Assembly (NCBI GenBank): GCA_964636325.1
Contig: CAZWRV010000001.1
Coordinates: 1 to 64,000 of the forward strand
Reading direction: 5' to 3'
Source: CAZWRV01 sp964636325
Lineage (GTDB): Bacteria > Verrucomicrobiota > Lentisphaeria > Victivallales > GWF2-50-93
DNA: 64,000 nt
Under the pieces are notes generated by a model. It worked only from the letters and a program-made list of their open reading frames with translations, made no database searches and had not been told where the DNA came from. Of this stretch, positions 16,449 through 24,032 are shown piece after piece. Numbering within the stretch: the first letter of the stretch is position 1; each line of letters opens with the position of its first letter. The position numbers and the translations under genes are program-made.

Positions 16449-18479
16449 ATGGACTCAATGAAAAATATTCTTCTTGCGTCGGCATTGCTCTTCATGGCGC
16501 TGGCCGGAGTCTACGGCCAGACGGCTGCGGCGAAGCCGGCCGTAAGCGCCCTTCAGCCGGGGGTCTTCGACATACCTGAACTGCTGCAGAAATATTCAAT
16601 GCTGCAGGCGCAGATTGCCGTTCTTGTCGCCTCGGGCAGGCATGCTGAGGCCGAGCAGAGGTGCAGGGAGGCCTTGCAGATCGTCCCGTTTGATCCGAAC
16701 AGCAGCTACAATCTCGCATGCATGCTGGCGCTGCAGAACAAGCAGGACGAGGCCATGGAATATCTTGAAAAGGCGGTCGCGCTTGGCTTCAACAATACGG
16801 CACACATGGAAAAGGACAAGGATCTGGACGCGCTAAGGAAAAGGGAGGACTTCAAGAAGCTCTTGAAGAAGGCCGCCTTCGCCAAGCCCGATCCGAACGC
16901 GGGATGGAAATACAACCCGGAGCCTGCCGAAATAAACGACGGTATAGCGATGGTCACGGAGAAGAACACCGGCTGGGACTTCCAGTTCGGCATCTTCCGC
17001 AGCTTCTTCAAGTTTCCGGAGTTTAAGAAGGACACTCCCATTGCTTCCGGCTACGGCGAGGCCGGCGACCTTCTGCGGCGCTGGCAGTCGGAGGGGACTG
17101 CCGCAGGGAACCACGGTGACCTCTACGACAACCATGACGGAGACCATTCGAACATGAGCTACGGATCCTTCCCTCAGCTGGCGAGGATCGAATTCGGGGA
17201 CGTCCCCAAGAGCAAGCGTCTGGCGAACGGGCTCCAGCTCATGTTTATCTACAACGCTCCGACGATAGGCAACGCGTCCGTGGCCGTAGTCGGGTCTCCC
17301 GCATGGCGTAGCATGCCGCGGCTTGCGCTCACGGAAGGTGCTAGAGCGCCCCTGCTTTACATGCAGTATATGAGCAACCAGATGTATTTCTATCCGGAGC
17401 ACCAGGACCATGATCCGGGCAGGAACGGCGACGGCGGGGGTTACGGGGATGTGCTTCCGGCGAACACCCCCTACTACATAATTTCGCAGGGGTCGAGCGG
17501 TTCGGACAGGGTCTTCATGGACGCGGTATGCGCGACGATGGCCGCGTTCAGGCCCGAAGTCAAGGCGGAGCTGGTTGCGAAGGGGTGGCTCATGCCGGCG
17601 CTGCAGATGATTTTCCGCGCGTCGAACAAGATGGTCCAGAAGCCAGGGGAATATTTGGAGGGCAAGGCCCATCCGACGGTCTTCGACGGGTCGCAGCTTG
17701 ATCCTGTGAAGATGGTCACCATGGCGCATGAGATGAAGAAGGAATGCCTTCCGCCGCTTGTCCAGCTCAAGGTCGTGGAGGAGGACCGTCCGCAGCCCGG
17801 CGTGGACTTTTTTGACGTCATGCCCGGGGAGAACCTGCTCGACACCCCGTGCGCGATCGCGAGAATCGCAAGATCCGTGAAGTTTGCGCGCAGGATGGTG
17901 GTCAGCGCCGAAGGCAGCGTGGATCCCGCCAGGCAGGATCTGAAGTTCCACTGGATCATCCTCCGCGGGGATCCTGAAAAGATATCGATCAAGAAGCTCA
18001 ACGGCGCAGGGTCCGTAGCCGAACTGCAGATCAAATATCATGAGCGCAGGCCCGTACTTCCCGGGTCGAAGCTTGAAAGCGACAGGGTCGACATAGGAGT
18101 CTTCGTGGAAAACAGCAGATATTATTCCGCGCCCGCATTCATCTCGGTGCATTATCTGGGGAATGAAAAGCGGGTCTACGACGCCAAAGGGAATATCCAG
18201 TCGGTCGACTACGCCGATCCGGTGGTATCCAAGAACTATGTTGATCCTATGCTTGGCCTTTCGAAGGACTGGCGCGACGAATACCGCTACGGCAAAGACG
18301 GGAAGATGACGGGCTGGATCCGCGTGCGGAAGGACAAGACGGAGGAGTTCTCCCCGGATGGCGGCCTGATCGTGAAAAAAGATGCGGAGGGCGCTCCGCT
18401 TGAAGTCAAGAAAGTCCGATATAATGCCAGGCAAGGCGAAGGCGGCAAGGCCGCCGTCGAAGAGCAGATCATCAACTGA
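16449..18479 (+). CDS. Large secreted TPR protein of unknown function
   Basis: A 676-residue exported protein with signal peptide MDSMKNILLASALLFMALAG and a predicted cut after VYGQ. Residues about 45-120 form one or two tetratricopeptide-type helix pairs (HAEAEQRCREALQIVPFDPN, YNLACMLALQNKQDEAMEYL). The remaining 550 residues are a large domain with SGYGEAGDLLRRWQSEGT, VVGSPAWRSMPRLALTEG, IISQGSSGSDRVFMDAV and a C-terminal beta part. I recognise no catalytic motif or named family. GAGGT lies 5 bases before ATG 16449, and GTG 16443 or ATG 16458 are alternatives. The next gene begins 2 bases after the stop, so the two are one transcript. Confidence 0.75.
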   Translation: MDSMKNILLASALLFMALAGVYGQTAAAKPAVSALQPGVFDIPELLQKYSMLQAQIAVLVASGRHAEAEQRCREALQIVPFDPNSSYNLACMLALQNKQDEAMEYLEKAVALGFNNTAHMEKDKDLDALRKREDFKKLLKKAAFAKPDPNAGWKYNPEPAEINDGIAMVTEKNTGWDFQFGIFRSFFKFPEFKKDTPIASGYGEAGDLLRRWQSEGTAAGNHGDLYDNHDGDHSNMSYGSFPQLARIEFGDVPKSKRLANGLQLMFIYNAPTIGNASVAVVGSPAWRSMPRLALTEGARAPLLYMQYMSNQMYFYPEHQDHDPGRNGDGGGYGDVLPANTPYYIISQGSSGSDRVFMDAVCATMAAFRPEVKAELVAKGWLMPALQMIFRASNKMVQKPGEYLEGKAHPTVFDGSQLDPVKMVTMAHEMKKECLPPLVQLKVVEEDRPQPGVDFFDVMPGENLLDTPCAIARIARSVKFARRMVVSAEGSVDPARQDLKFHWIILRGDPEKISIKKLNGAGSVAELQIKYHERRPVLPGSKLESDRVDIGVFVENSRYYSAPAFISVHYLGNEKRVYDAKGNIQSVDYADPVVSKNYVDPMLGLSKDWRDEYRYGKDGKMTGWIRVRKDKTEEFSPDGGLIVKKDAEGAPLEVKKVRYNARQGEGGKAAVEEQIIN

Positions 18480-18481
18480 AA

Positions 18482-19549
18482 ATGGCAAGTCTGGATGACA
18501 GATATCGGGGCATGATCCTGGGGACGGCAGTCGGCGACTCGCTGGGCCTGCCGGCGGAAGGGATTTCAAAGGAGCGCGCAGGAAGGATGTTCAAAGGCCG
18601 CCGGCGGCAGCTCTTCATTCTCGGGCGCGGCATGATAAGCGACGACACCGAGCACTGCCTCTTCGTAGTCCAATCCATTCTGGCGCATCCTGACTCCCAT
18701 GAAAGATTCGCGCGACGTCTCGGACTCTGCCTGAAATGGTGGTTCGCGGCCCTGCCGGCGGGGGTCGGATTGGCCACGGCCCGCGCCTGCATCTGTCTGT
18801 GGATCGGTTTTGATCCGAAGGACAGTGGAGTCTTCTCGGCCGGGAACGGTCCGGCAATGCGCGCGGCGCCGCTAGGAGCGTTCTTTTTTTCCAAGCCCGA
18901 GGATCTGGACGCCTACGTCCGCGTCTCGACTTGCATTACTCATACGGATCCCAAGGCTCTGACCGGCGCGCTGGCGGTCGCACGGACCGCGGCATGGATT
19001 GTCCGGGACAACTTGCCGGAAAAGCCTGACATTGGCGCCTTCTGCCGCATGTTGAGGGATATTTCGTCGGATGATTCAGACTGGCGAAGCGTCATGGAGA
19101 CAATGGAGGAGGCCCTGCAGTCCGGCAAAGAGGTGCATGAGTTCGCATCCGCCATCGGCTGCGGGAAGGCTGTGTCCGGATACATCTATCATACGGTTCC
19201 GGCCGCGCTATTCGCATGGCACAGGCATTTCGGCGACTTCGAGAAGACGCTCGCGAGCCTGCTTGACTGCGGCGGAGACACCGACACCACCGGAGCGATA
19301 GCCGGCGCACTTGCCGGACTGTCGGCAGGAGAAAACGGCATTCCCAAGGACTGGGTTGAGGGTATCGTGGAATGGCCGAGGAGCGTCCGGATTCTGCGCA
19401 TGGCCGCAGACAGAATGGCGGAACTTGCGGAATGCGGCAAGTCCGCCGGCCCCGTGAAATATTTCCTGCCGGGGATCTTGCCCAGGAATTTATTGTTCCT
19501 GGCGGTCGTCCTCGCCCACGGCTTCAGACGGCTCCTGCCGCCGTATTGA
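18482..19549 (+). CDS. ADP-ribosylglycohydrolase family protein
   Basis: A 355-residue all-helical, dimagnesium enzyme of the DraG/ARH family that removes ADP-ribose from proteins or small molecules. Metal ligands are visible as ISDDTEH at about residues 50-56 and CGGDTDTTGAIAGALAG at about 262-278. The N-terminal YRGMILGTAVGDSLGLPAEG is the family opening. The C-terminus ends in a hydrophobic stretch (PRNLLFLAVVLAHGFRRLLPP) that could be a membrane anchor, which is unusual for the family. It is coupled (2-base gap) to a secreted protein of unknown role. No ADP-ribosyltransferase is nearby, so the target is unknown. Confidence 0.85.
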   Translation: MASLDDRYRGMILGTAVGDSLGLPAEGISKERAGRMFKGRRRQLFILGRGMISDDTEHCLFVVQSILAHPDSHERFARRLGLCLKWWFAALPAGVGLATARACICLWIGFDPKDSGVFSAGNGPAMRAAPLGAFFFSKPEDLDAYVRVSTCITHTDPKALTGALAVARTAAWIVRDNLPEKPDIGAFCRMLRDISSDDSDWRSVMETMEEALQSGKEVHEFASAIGCGKAVSGYIYHTVPAALFAWHRHFGDFEKTLASLLDCGGDTDTTGAIAGALAGLSAGENGIPKDWVEGIVEWPRSVRILRMAADRMAELAECGKSAGPVKYFLPGILPRNLLFLAVVLAHGFRRLLPPY

Positions 19550-19600
19550 TTTCAGATTTCCCGGCAAAGTTACCGACAAAGAAGTTCAAGTTGCAGGAGG
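19547..19600 (+). repeat. TGATTTCAGATTTCC gene-end motif plus L2-like tail
   Basis: The stop codon of the ADP-ribosylglycohydrolase is the TGA of TGATTTCAGATTTCC (19547-19561). It continues CGGCAAAGTTACCGACAAAG and then TTCAAGTTGCAGGAGG, a diverged copy of the region 185-232 in array I. Confidence 0.6.
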
Positions 19601-19622
19601 ACAACCCTTCTTCGGTTGGATG

Positions 19623-21098
19623 CTACTTGCCGTTCCCGCCGAGGTCCTGGCTTCTGTCCGCGGGGATGCGGTATCTCTCTATGATTCCGGGCATCGCCTT
19701 TTTCGCCTTTTCGGCATCGAGGACGATCTTGTCCCTGTTCTCCAGATCTATCTCAATGAATCCGGTGTTGACCGCTTCGATTTTTGCGACTAGATCCTTC
19801 AAGTTCCTGACCTTCTGTGAGTTCACTGCGGTGACCGGGCTGAAGACCATCTCCTGGTATCCCATGTTGACGTCGTCCGCGAGGACTTCGGAGATGATGA
19901 CGACCTGGTCGCGATCTTCTGTTATCTCGCCGTTCTTGGCGAGGTTCACAAGCTCGTCCGGCGCCTTGTTCCAGTCGCCCCAGCTGTCGAGCAGGTTCCA
20001 GGAGAGGGGCATGAACAGCAGGCCGCCGGCGATGAAGTATGAGGGGCGGACATCGTAGTTCCTTGTGGGGACAAGCCTGTTGACGGAGGAAAGCTGGTAG
20101 TCGAGGTCAAGCTCCTTGCCTTCCCTGAGTATCTTGACCTTGCATGTGTCGCCGGTGTTCTTGTCAAGTATAAGATAAGAAACGAATATGCGTTCTCCGT
20201 CCCTGAAGGGCACTGAACCGTCGTCGGCGACCTGGACGCCGTCGACCGCCATCAGGACGTCGTTCAGCTTGAACGTGTCAGATTTCTTTTCAGTCGGAAT
20301 GACTTTTGTGATCAGAATCCCTGACTGTCCGTCCTTCATCTTCGCCCATTTTCTGATGGCCGGATTTTCCATCGGGGTGAAGTTGAATCCGAACGCGGGG
20401 AATCCGTCGAATTTTCCATCGGCGATGTCCGCCAGGAAATGCTTTATGACCGGCGGCGGGATTGTGTAGCCTATGCTCTGCCCTTCCCTGACGACCTCGA
20501 ACGCAATGCCTGCCAGCTTGCCGTCCTTGACGGCGGGGCCGCCGCTGTTGCCGGGGTTGATGGCGGCGTCGAGCTGGACCGAAAGCAGGAATCTTCCGCT
20601 GTGCGTGTAGTAAATGTATTCGATCCTGGAGACGACGCCTTCGGTTATGGATATGTTGTCGCCGCCCATCGGGTAGCCGAGGACGGCAATCTCGTCCTGG
20701 AGGAAGGGCAGCTCCCCTATCTCCAGGGCCTGGGTGTCCTTGAAGAAGTCCTCGTCGTCGACTTTCAGGACCGCGAGGTCGCACTGGTGGCCCGCGGCGA
20801 CAAGCTTGGCAGGATACTTCCTTGGGTCGCCCTGCTTCCTGACCATGATGAACGTGGCGTCGGCCACGACGTGGGCCACCGTAAGGATCCGGTTTCCGGA
20901 TATTACCGCCCCGGAACCGGTGCTGGAATCACGGACGCTCTGCCAGGGCTGGATGTAGTCCGGACGGCTTATTTCAGCATATATCTTTACTACCGAGGCT
21001 TTTATGCCGTTGTCCGTCGCCTGAAGGGACGGCGGCACGATAAGTATGAACGATATCAGAAGGGCCGCGGCCATGCGGTTGAAGAGCATTTCATGCAT
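19623..21098 (-). CDS. Secreted trypsin-like serine protease with PDZ (HtrA/DegP-like)
   Basis: A 491-residue exported protease with signal peptide (MHEMLFNRMAAALLISFILI...). The catalytic triad is clear: His in LTVAHVVAD, Asp in HQCDLAVLKVDD, Ser in NPGNSGGPAVKDGKLAG. A first PDZ-like region (SGILITKVIPTE...LNDVLMAVDGVQVAD) follows, then a long C-terminal domain with LVPTRNYDVRPSYFIAGGLLF that resembles the extended Deg proteases of plants and PVC bacteria. It likely degrades or refolds damaged periplasmic proteins. GAGGAG lies 6 bases before ATG 21098; the longer frame reads unrelated sequence. Confidence 0.9.
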   Translation of the reverse strand: MHEMLFNRMAAALLISFILIVPPSLQATDNGIKASVVKIYAEISRPDYIQPWQSVRDSSTGSGAVISGNRILTVAHVVADATFIMVRKQGDPRKYPAKLVAAGHQCDLAVLKVDDEDFFKDTQALEIGELPFLQDEIAVLGYPMGGDNISITEGVVSRIEYIYYTHSGRFLLSVQLDAAINPGNSGGPAVKDGKLAGIAFEVVREGQSIGYTIPPPVIKHFLADIADGKFDGFPAFGFNFTPMENPAIRKWAKMKDGQSGILITKVIPTEKKSDTFKLNDVLMAVDGVQVADDGSVPFRDGERIFVSYLILDKNTGDTCKVKILREGKELDLDYQLSSVNRLVPTRNYDVRPSYFIAGGLLFMPLSWNLLDSWGDWNKAPDELVNLAKNGEITEDRDQVVIISEVLADDVNMGYQEMVFSPVTAVNSQKVRNLKDLVAKIEAVNTGFIEIDLENRDKIVLDAEKAKKAMPGIIERYRIPADRSQDLGGNGK

Positions 21099-21288
21099 GG
21101 TTTCTCCTCGTTTGTTATGTTCCTCTGACAATAGTTTTCGTAAGTTCAAGTTCAACCGGATTTCCAACTGACATTCAATATTAAGGAGCCACTGCCTGAC
21201 ATTTCCGAATTTCAAAGGAGGCATTTCCGGTTTCGGCTGGATGTGGAATCTCGGGGGGGGGGTAATATTTATGCCTCAGTGTACGCGT

Positions 21289-21375
21289 TCATAAATACGG
21301 TGACGCTGGCGGGAGCTGGTAGAGGTCGGTGAGCAGCGCCAACGACGGCCGGTAGAAGTCTTTTTTCAGCTCCAT
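21289..21375 (-). pseudogene. N-terminal relic of nicotinate phosphoribosyltransferase (pncB)
   Basis: A 28-codon frame reads MELKKDFYRPSLALLTDLYQ and then diverges to a stop. The segment SLALLTDLYQL is the very conserved start of nicotinate phosphoribosyltransferase, which normally continues TMAYGYW. The rest of the gene is absent from the neighbourhood. The 330-base gap between the S74 protein and the protease otherwise holds only a G9 tract near 21253-21262. Confidence 0.6.
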
Positions 21376-21430
21376 CCCCAGATTCTTCCCATCAATTCGA
21401 CATAAGGTAATTGCATAATGGGACAATTTA

Positions 21431-22732
21431 TCATTGCATACCCAGCTTCGCCTCGATCTTTTCCAGGCGGGCGCGCAGTCCGGAGTTTTCCGCCCTGAGT
21501 CCGTCGTTCTCGGCCTTGAGGGTCTTGACGGCGTTGACGAGGGGGACGACGAAGTCGGAATACGAGAGCATGTATCTGTCGGCCTTGTTCTGGGGTTTCG
21601 CGAGGCCGCCGAATTCGATTCCGAGCTCGTCGCAGGCCCTTTCGACTTCCTGCGCGACGAACCCCTGGCGGAGGGTGTCCTGCCCGTTGTAGCGGAAGCT
21701 GACGGGACGCAGGCGTTCGACGAATTCCAGGCCGACATGGCAGTCCGATACGTCCTTCTTCTCCCTCGAGTCGGAGTAGTTGAACCAGTTGACGTATCCG
21801 CCGATGGCTGTGACCGCGCTGTTGCCGATGATGACCTTGTTGCTGGCGTTGACCTTGGCGTTGTAGCCGATGGCGGTCGCGTTGGAGATGGTTCCTGCGG
21901 CCTCCGTTACGTCGGCGCCCCATCCTATGAAGGTGTTGTATGAGCCGGTCGTGAGCAGCTTGCCTGCCTGGGAGCCCAAGGCTGTGTTGTATGACGCGGT
22001 CTTCGCGGTGAAGTCCCCGTTCATGCTGTAGAGCGCGTTCTGTCCGACCGCGGTGTTGTGCGAGCCCTGGGTGTTCGTGTAGAGCGCCTGGCTTCCGAGC
22101 GATGAGTTCGAGTCGCCGGTGGTGCCCGAGACCATGGAATCGAATCCGACAGATGTGTTTGATATTCCGTCGGTTATCTTGTAGCCGCTGCCGAGACCCA
22201 CCAGCGTGTTGTAGTAGCCGTCTATGCCTGTCGAATGGCTGAAGTAAGCCCCGCCGTCGCCGGCGACGAAGTTTCCGGGCATGGAGTCCTTGCCCTTGTG
22301 AAGCATCTTCACCGTTCCAATCATGACATAGCCGCCCTCCTGTATGGTGACGTTGGTGAATGTCCCCGAGCTGCCGAGGTAGACCCAGTTGGGAGTGCTT
22401 GTCGTGCTGGTGTTGTAGTAGATGCCCTGGGGGTCGTCGGTCTGGTATACGATAAGGCCCTGCGCGGCAGTTCCGCTCCTTAGCTTTCCGCCGTTGTCGA
22501 GGAGGCCGCCGGCCAATGAGGCGTCCGCCGTCGTCCTCTGTGCCTGTGTCATCCGCGGGATCAGGAGCCCCCTGCCGTCGCCGGTGGACGGCGAAGCCAC
22601 GTCGAGCATTGCGTTCGGATTGGGATCGGAATTGTCGCCGTTGACCGCGACGTTCTGGGCGAAGGCACGCATGCCAGCACCAACAATGAAAAGCATAGCC
22701 AGAACAATTGCATAAAAGTCTTTCGTCCTCAT
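21431..22732 (-). CDS. Surface protein with YadA-like head repeats and S74 chaperone domain
   Basis: A 433-residue exported protein. The signal peptide ends near MRAFAQNVAVNG. The middle (about 165-310) has repeats of the type NTxVGxxSG.../NTALGSQAG with SYNTFIGWGA, a left-handed trimeric beta-roll head as in YadA and in head-repeat proteins of Bacteroidetes and PVC bacteria. The C-terminus has YSDSREKKDVSDCHVGLEFV, RLRPVSFRYNG and RQGFVAQEVE, the Peptidase_S74 intramolecular chaperone that trims itself off phage tail spikes. It closes with a heptad coiled coil (LKAENDGLRAENSGLRARLE). It probably forms a trimer on the cell surface; self-cleavage at the Ser in SDSRE is expected by analogy. Confidence 0.87.
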   Translation of the reverse strand: MRTKDFYAIVLAMLFIVGAGMRAFAQNVAVNGDNSDPNPNAMLDVASPSTGDGRGLLIPRMTQAQRTTADASLAGGLLDNGGKLRSGTAAQGLIVYQTDDPQGIYYNTSTTSTPNWVYLGSSGTFTNVTIQEGGYVMIGTVKMLHKGKDSMPGNFVAGDGGAYFSHSTGIDGYYNTLVGLGSGYKITDGISNTSVGFDSMVSGTTGDSNSSLGSQALYTNTQGSHNTAVGQNALYSMNGDFTAKTASYNTALGSQAGKLLTTGSYNTFIGWGADVTEAAGTISNATAIGYNAKVNASNKVIIGNSAVTAIGGYVNWFNYSDSREKKDVSDCHVGLEFVERLRPVSFRYNGQDTLRQGFVAQEVERACDELGIEFGGLAKPQNKADRYMLSYSDFVVPLVNAVKTLKAENDGLRAENSGLRARLEKIEAKLGMQ

Positions 22733-22796
22733 CAGCAGCCTCCGTCTGTTGTTGCCTACATCCGAATATGGGCGGACTTTATTTTAATGACTGTAG

Positions 22797-23069
22797 CCTG
22801 CTTATGCAAGCAGGTTTGAGGAGGACAAACAAGCATACGCGCATGACCGTTTTATCCCTGATGCTGTGCGAGTAGCCGTTCTTCAGCGAGATGGATTCAA
22901 ATGTGTGAAATGCGGATGGGAGCGCTCGATGCTAAGTCGTGATGATCCCAGAAAAATGCTTGAGCTGCACCATGTTCGTCATCACAAGGATAAAGGCGGC
23001 AATATCGTTGACAATCTTATTACCCTTTGCAATGTCCACCACGATGAAGAGCATAGGAAAAAGCCATGA
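22797..23069 (+). pseudogene. 5'-truncated HNH nuclease
   Basis: Open from 22797 with no ATG. Coding character begins well upstream of the only possible start (GTG 22866): FEEDKQAYAHDRFIPDAVRV precedes AVLQRDGFKCVKCGW. The HNH fold is then complete: CVKCG, LELHHVRHHKDKGG and LITLCNVHHDEEH, giving the His-Asn-His triad and a zinc-binding cysteine pair. HNH domains of this sort are the cutting domain of restriction or homing nucleases. The missing N-terminal specificity part suggests a relic. A functional 67-residue stand-alone HNH protein from GTG cannot be excluded. Confidence 0.6.
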
Positions 23070-23135
23070 GTTTGCATGTGTAGATAGCAACAAGTAAAAC
23101 TCTTCAAAACTAAGGTAAAAGTGAATTCAAGCCTT

Positions 23136-24022
23136 TCAGGCGTCCGCTTCGGGATACTGGCTGGCCGACTCCTTTTCGATGGGCATCTGCGAATTTTTCA
23201 TTTCGACGTCCATGGACAGGTATATGACCGCCATGGAGAGGATGTTTCCCGCGCAGAGGGATACGGCACCTATGAGATTGCCGCCGAGCCCCGAATTCAG
23301 CGCGAAGAACGATACCGTGGCGACTGCGGCGAGGTAGACGGCCTGCCCCGCGATCACCGGCACGGGCTTTTTCCGCAGCGCGGCCCAGCCCTCGGCGTAT
23401 GAGCGCATTGCGACGAAGAGCGGAAGGATCAGCAGCGAGACACCTGTTGCCCATACCAGCCCCATGTCGGCGGGGGGGATTTTCTGCAGGTTCGTGAAAT
23501 ACCAGCCGCAGACGCCCGGCAGCAGGAAGATGAGCGGGAGAAATCCGAGGACAAGCCCGCTCGCGGCTATGAAGAAGCTAGGGTTTTCCCTGTCGGGAAA
23601 AAGGCGCCCTTACGGCGCGCAGGAGCTTGAGTATGGCGACTTCGCCGAAGTCGCCACTGCCGCTTCCGGCGAAAGCGGCATACTTTGACAAAAACGTTTT
23701 CCAAGTTGCACCGTAAGGGACTAAGCTTCCCGTTCTCCCCCTTCCCGCGCCCGAAGGCGATGGTCAGCGCCTGCACCCTGGACGCCGCGAATGCAACAGG
23801 GGTCACCAGGCCGATGACCGCATAGTATACCGGCAGCGTCCTTTCCGGCTGGAACGCGCGCGCGGCGAACGCTCCTATGATATAGGTTGAGAAGCAGTGG
23901 AACATCCTTCCTATTGAGAAGCTGATCGTGAAATAGGCTACCTCGCCGAAGGACGGCTTTTCATTGCCTTCGCGCAGCCGGACGACATAGGGCCACGCAT
24001 AGTATTTGAGTTTTTCCGGCAC
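23136..24022 (-). pseudogene. Six-helix membrane protein gene, broken by a mobile repeat
   Basis: The upstream part (GTG 24022, with AGG 9 bases before it and directly after the dxs stop) encodes two membrane segments, EVAYFTISFSIGRMF... and YYAVIGLVTPVAFAAS. After position 23740 a 143-base repeat interrupts the gene. Downstream, another frame restores coding: IAASGLVLGFLPLIFLLPG, MGLVWATGVSLLILPLFVAM, then two more helices, ending SQYPEADA. Removing the repeat and one 5-base target copy does not quite restore the frame, so one extra single-base indel is also present. RSYAEGWAALRKKPVPV recalls the second half of MATE/MOP-type exporters, but the family is not sure. Co-transcribed with tyrA and dxs. 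Confidence 0.7.
23580..23722 (-). mobile_element. MITE-like repeat, copy 1 (143 bp)
   Basis: Flanked by a 5-base duplication AAGCT (23575-23579 and 23723-23727). On the minus strand it starts AGTCCCTTACGGTGC, then ACTTGGAAAACGTTTTT, and ends CCGTAAGGGCGCCTTTTTCC...GGGAAAACCCT. CCCTTACGG and CCGTAAGGG can pair across the element. The core between the ends holds two hairpins: GCCGCTTTCGCCGGAAGCGGC-type and GGCGACTTCGGCGAAGTCGCC-type. The copy at 31632-31742 has the same ends and a different core. Confidence 0.82.
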
Positions 24023-24032
24023 GGTTTTACGC

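Noticed and set aside
16833..18569. 578-codon minus-strand frame opposite the secreted TPR protein
   Set aside because: His- and Arg-rich, no motif or leader. The plus strand has a signal peptide and a coupled downstream gene.
21250..21265. G9 tract as a phase-variation switch
   Set aside because: It lies in a gene-free gap. It is not inside a coding region and not at promoter spacing to either neighbour, so slippage would have no visible effect.
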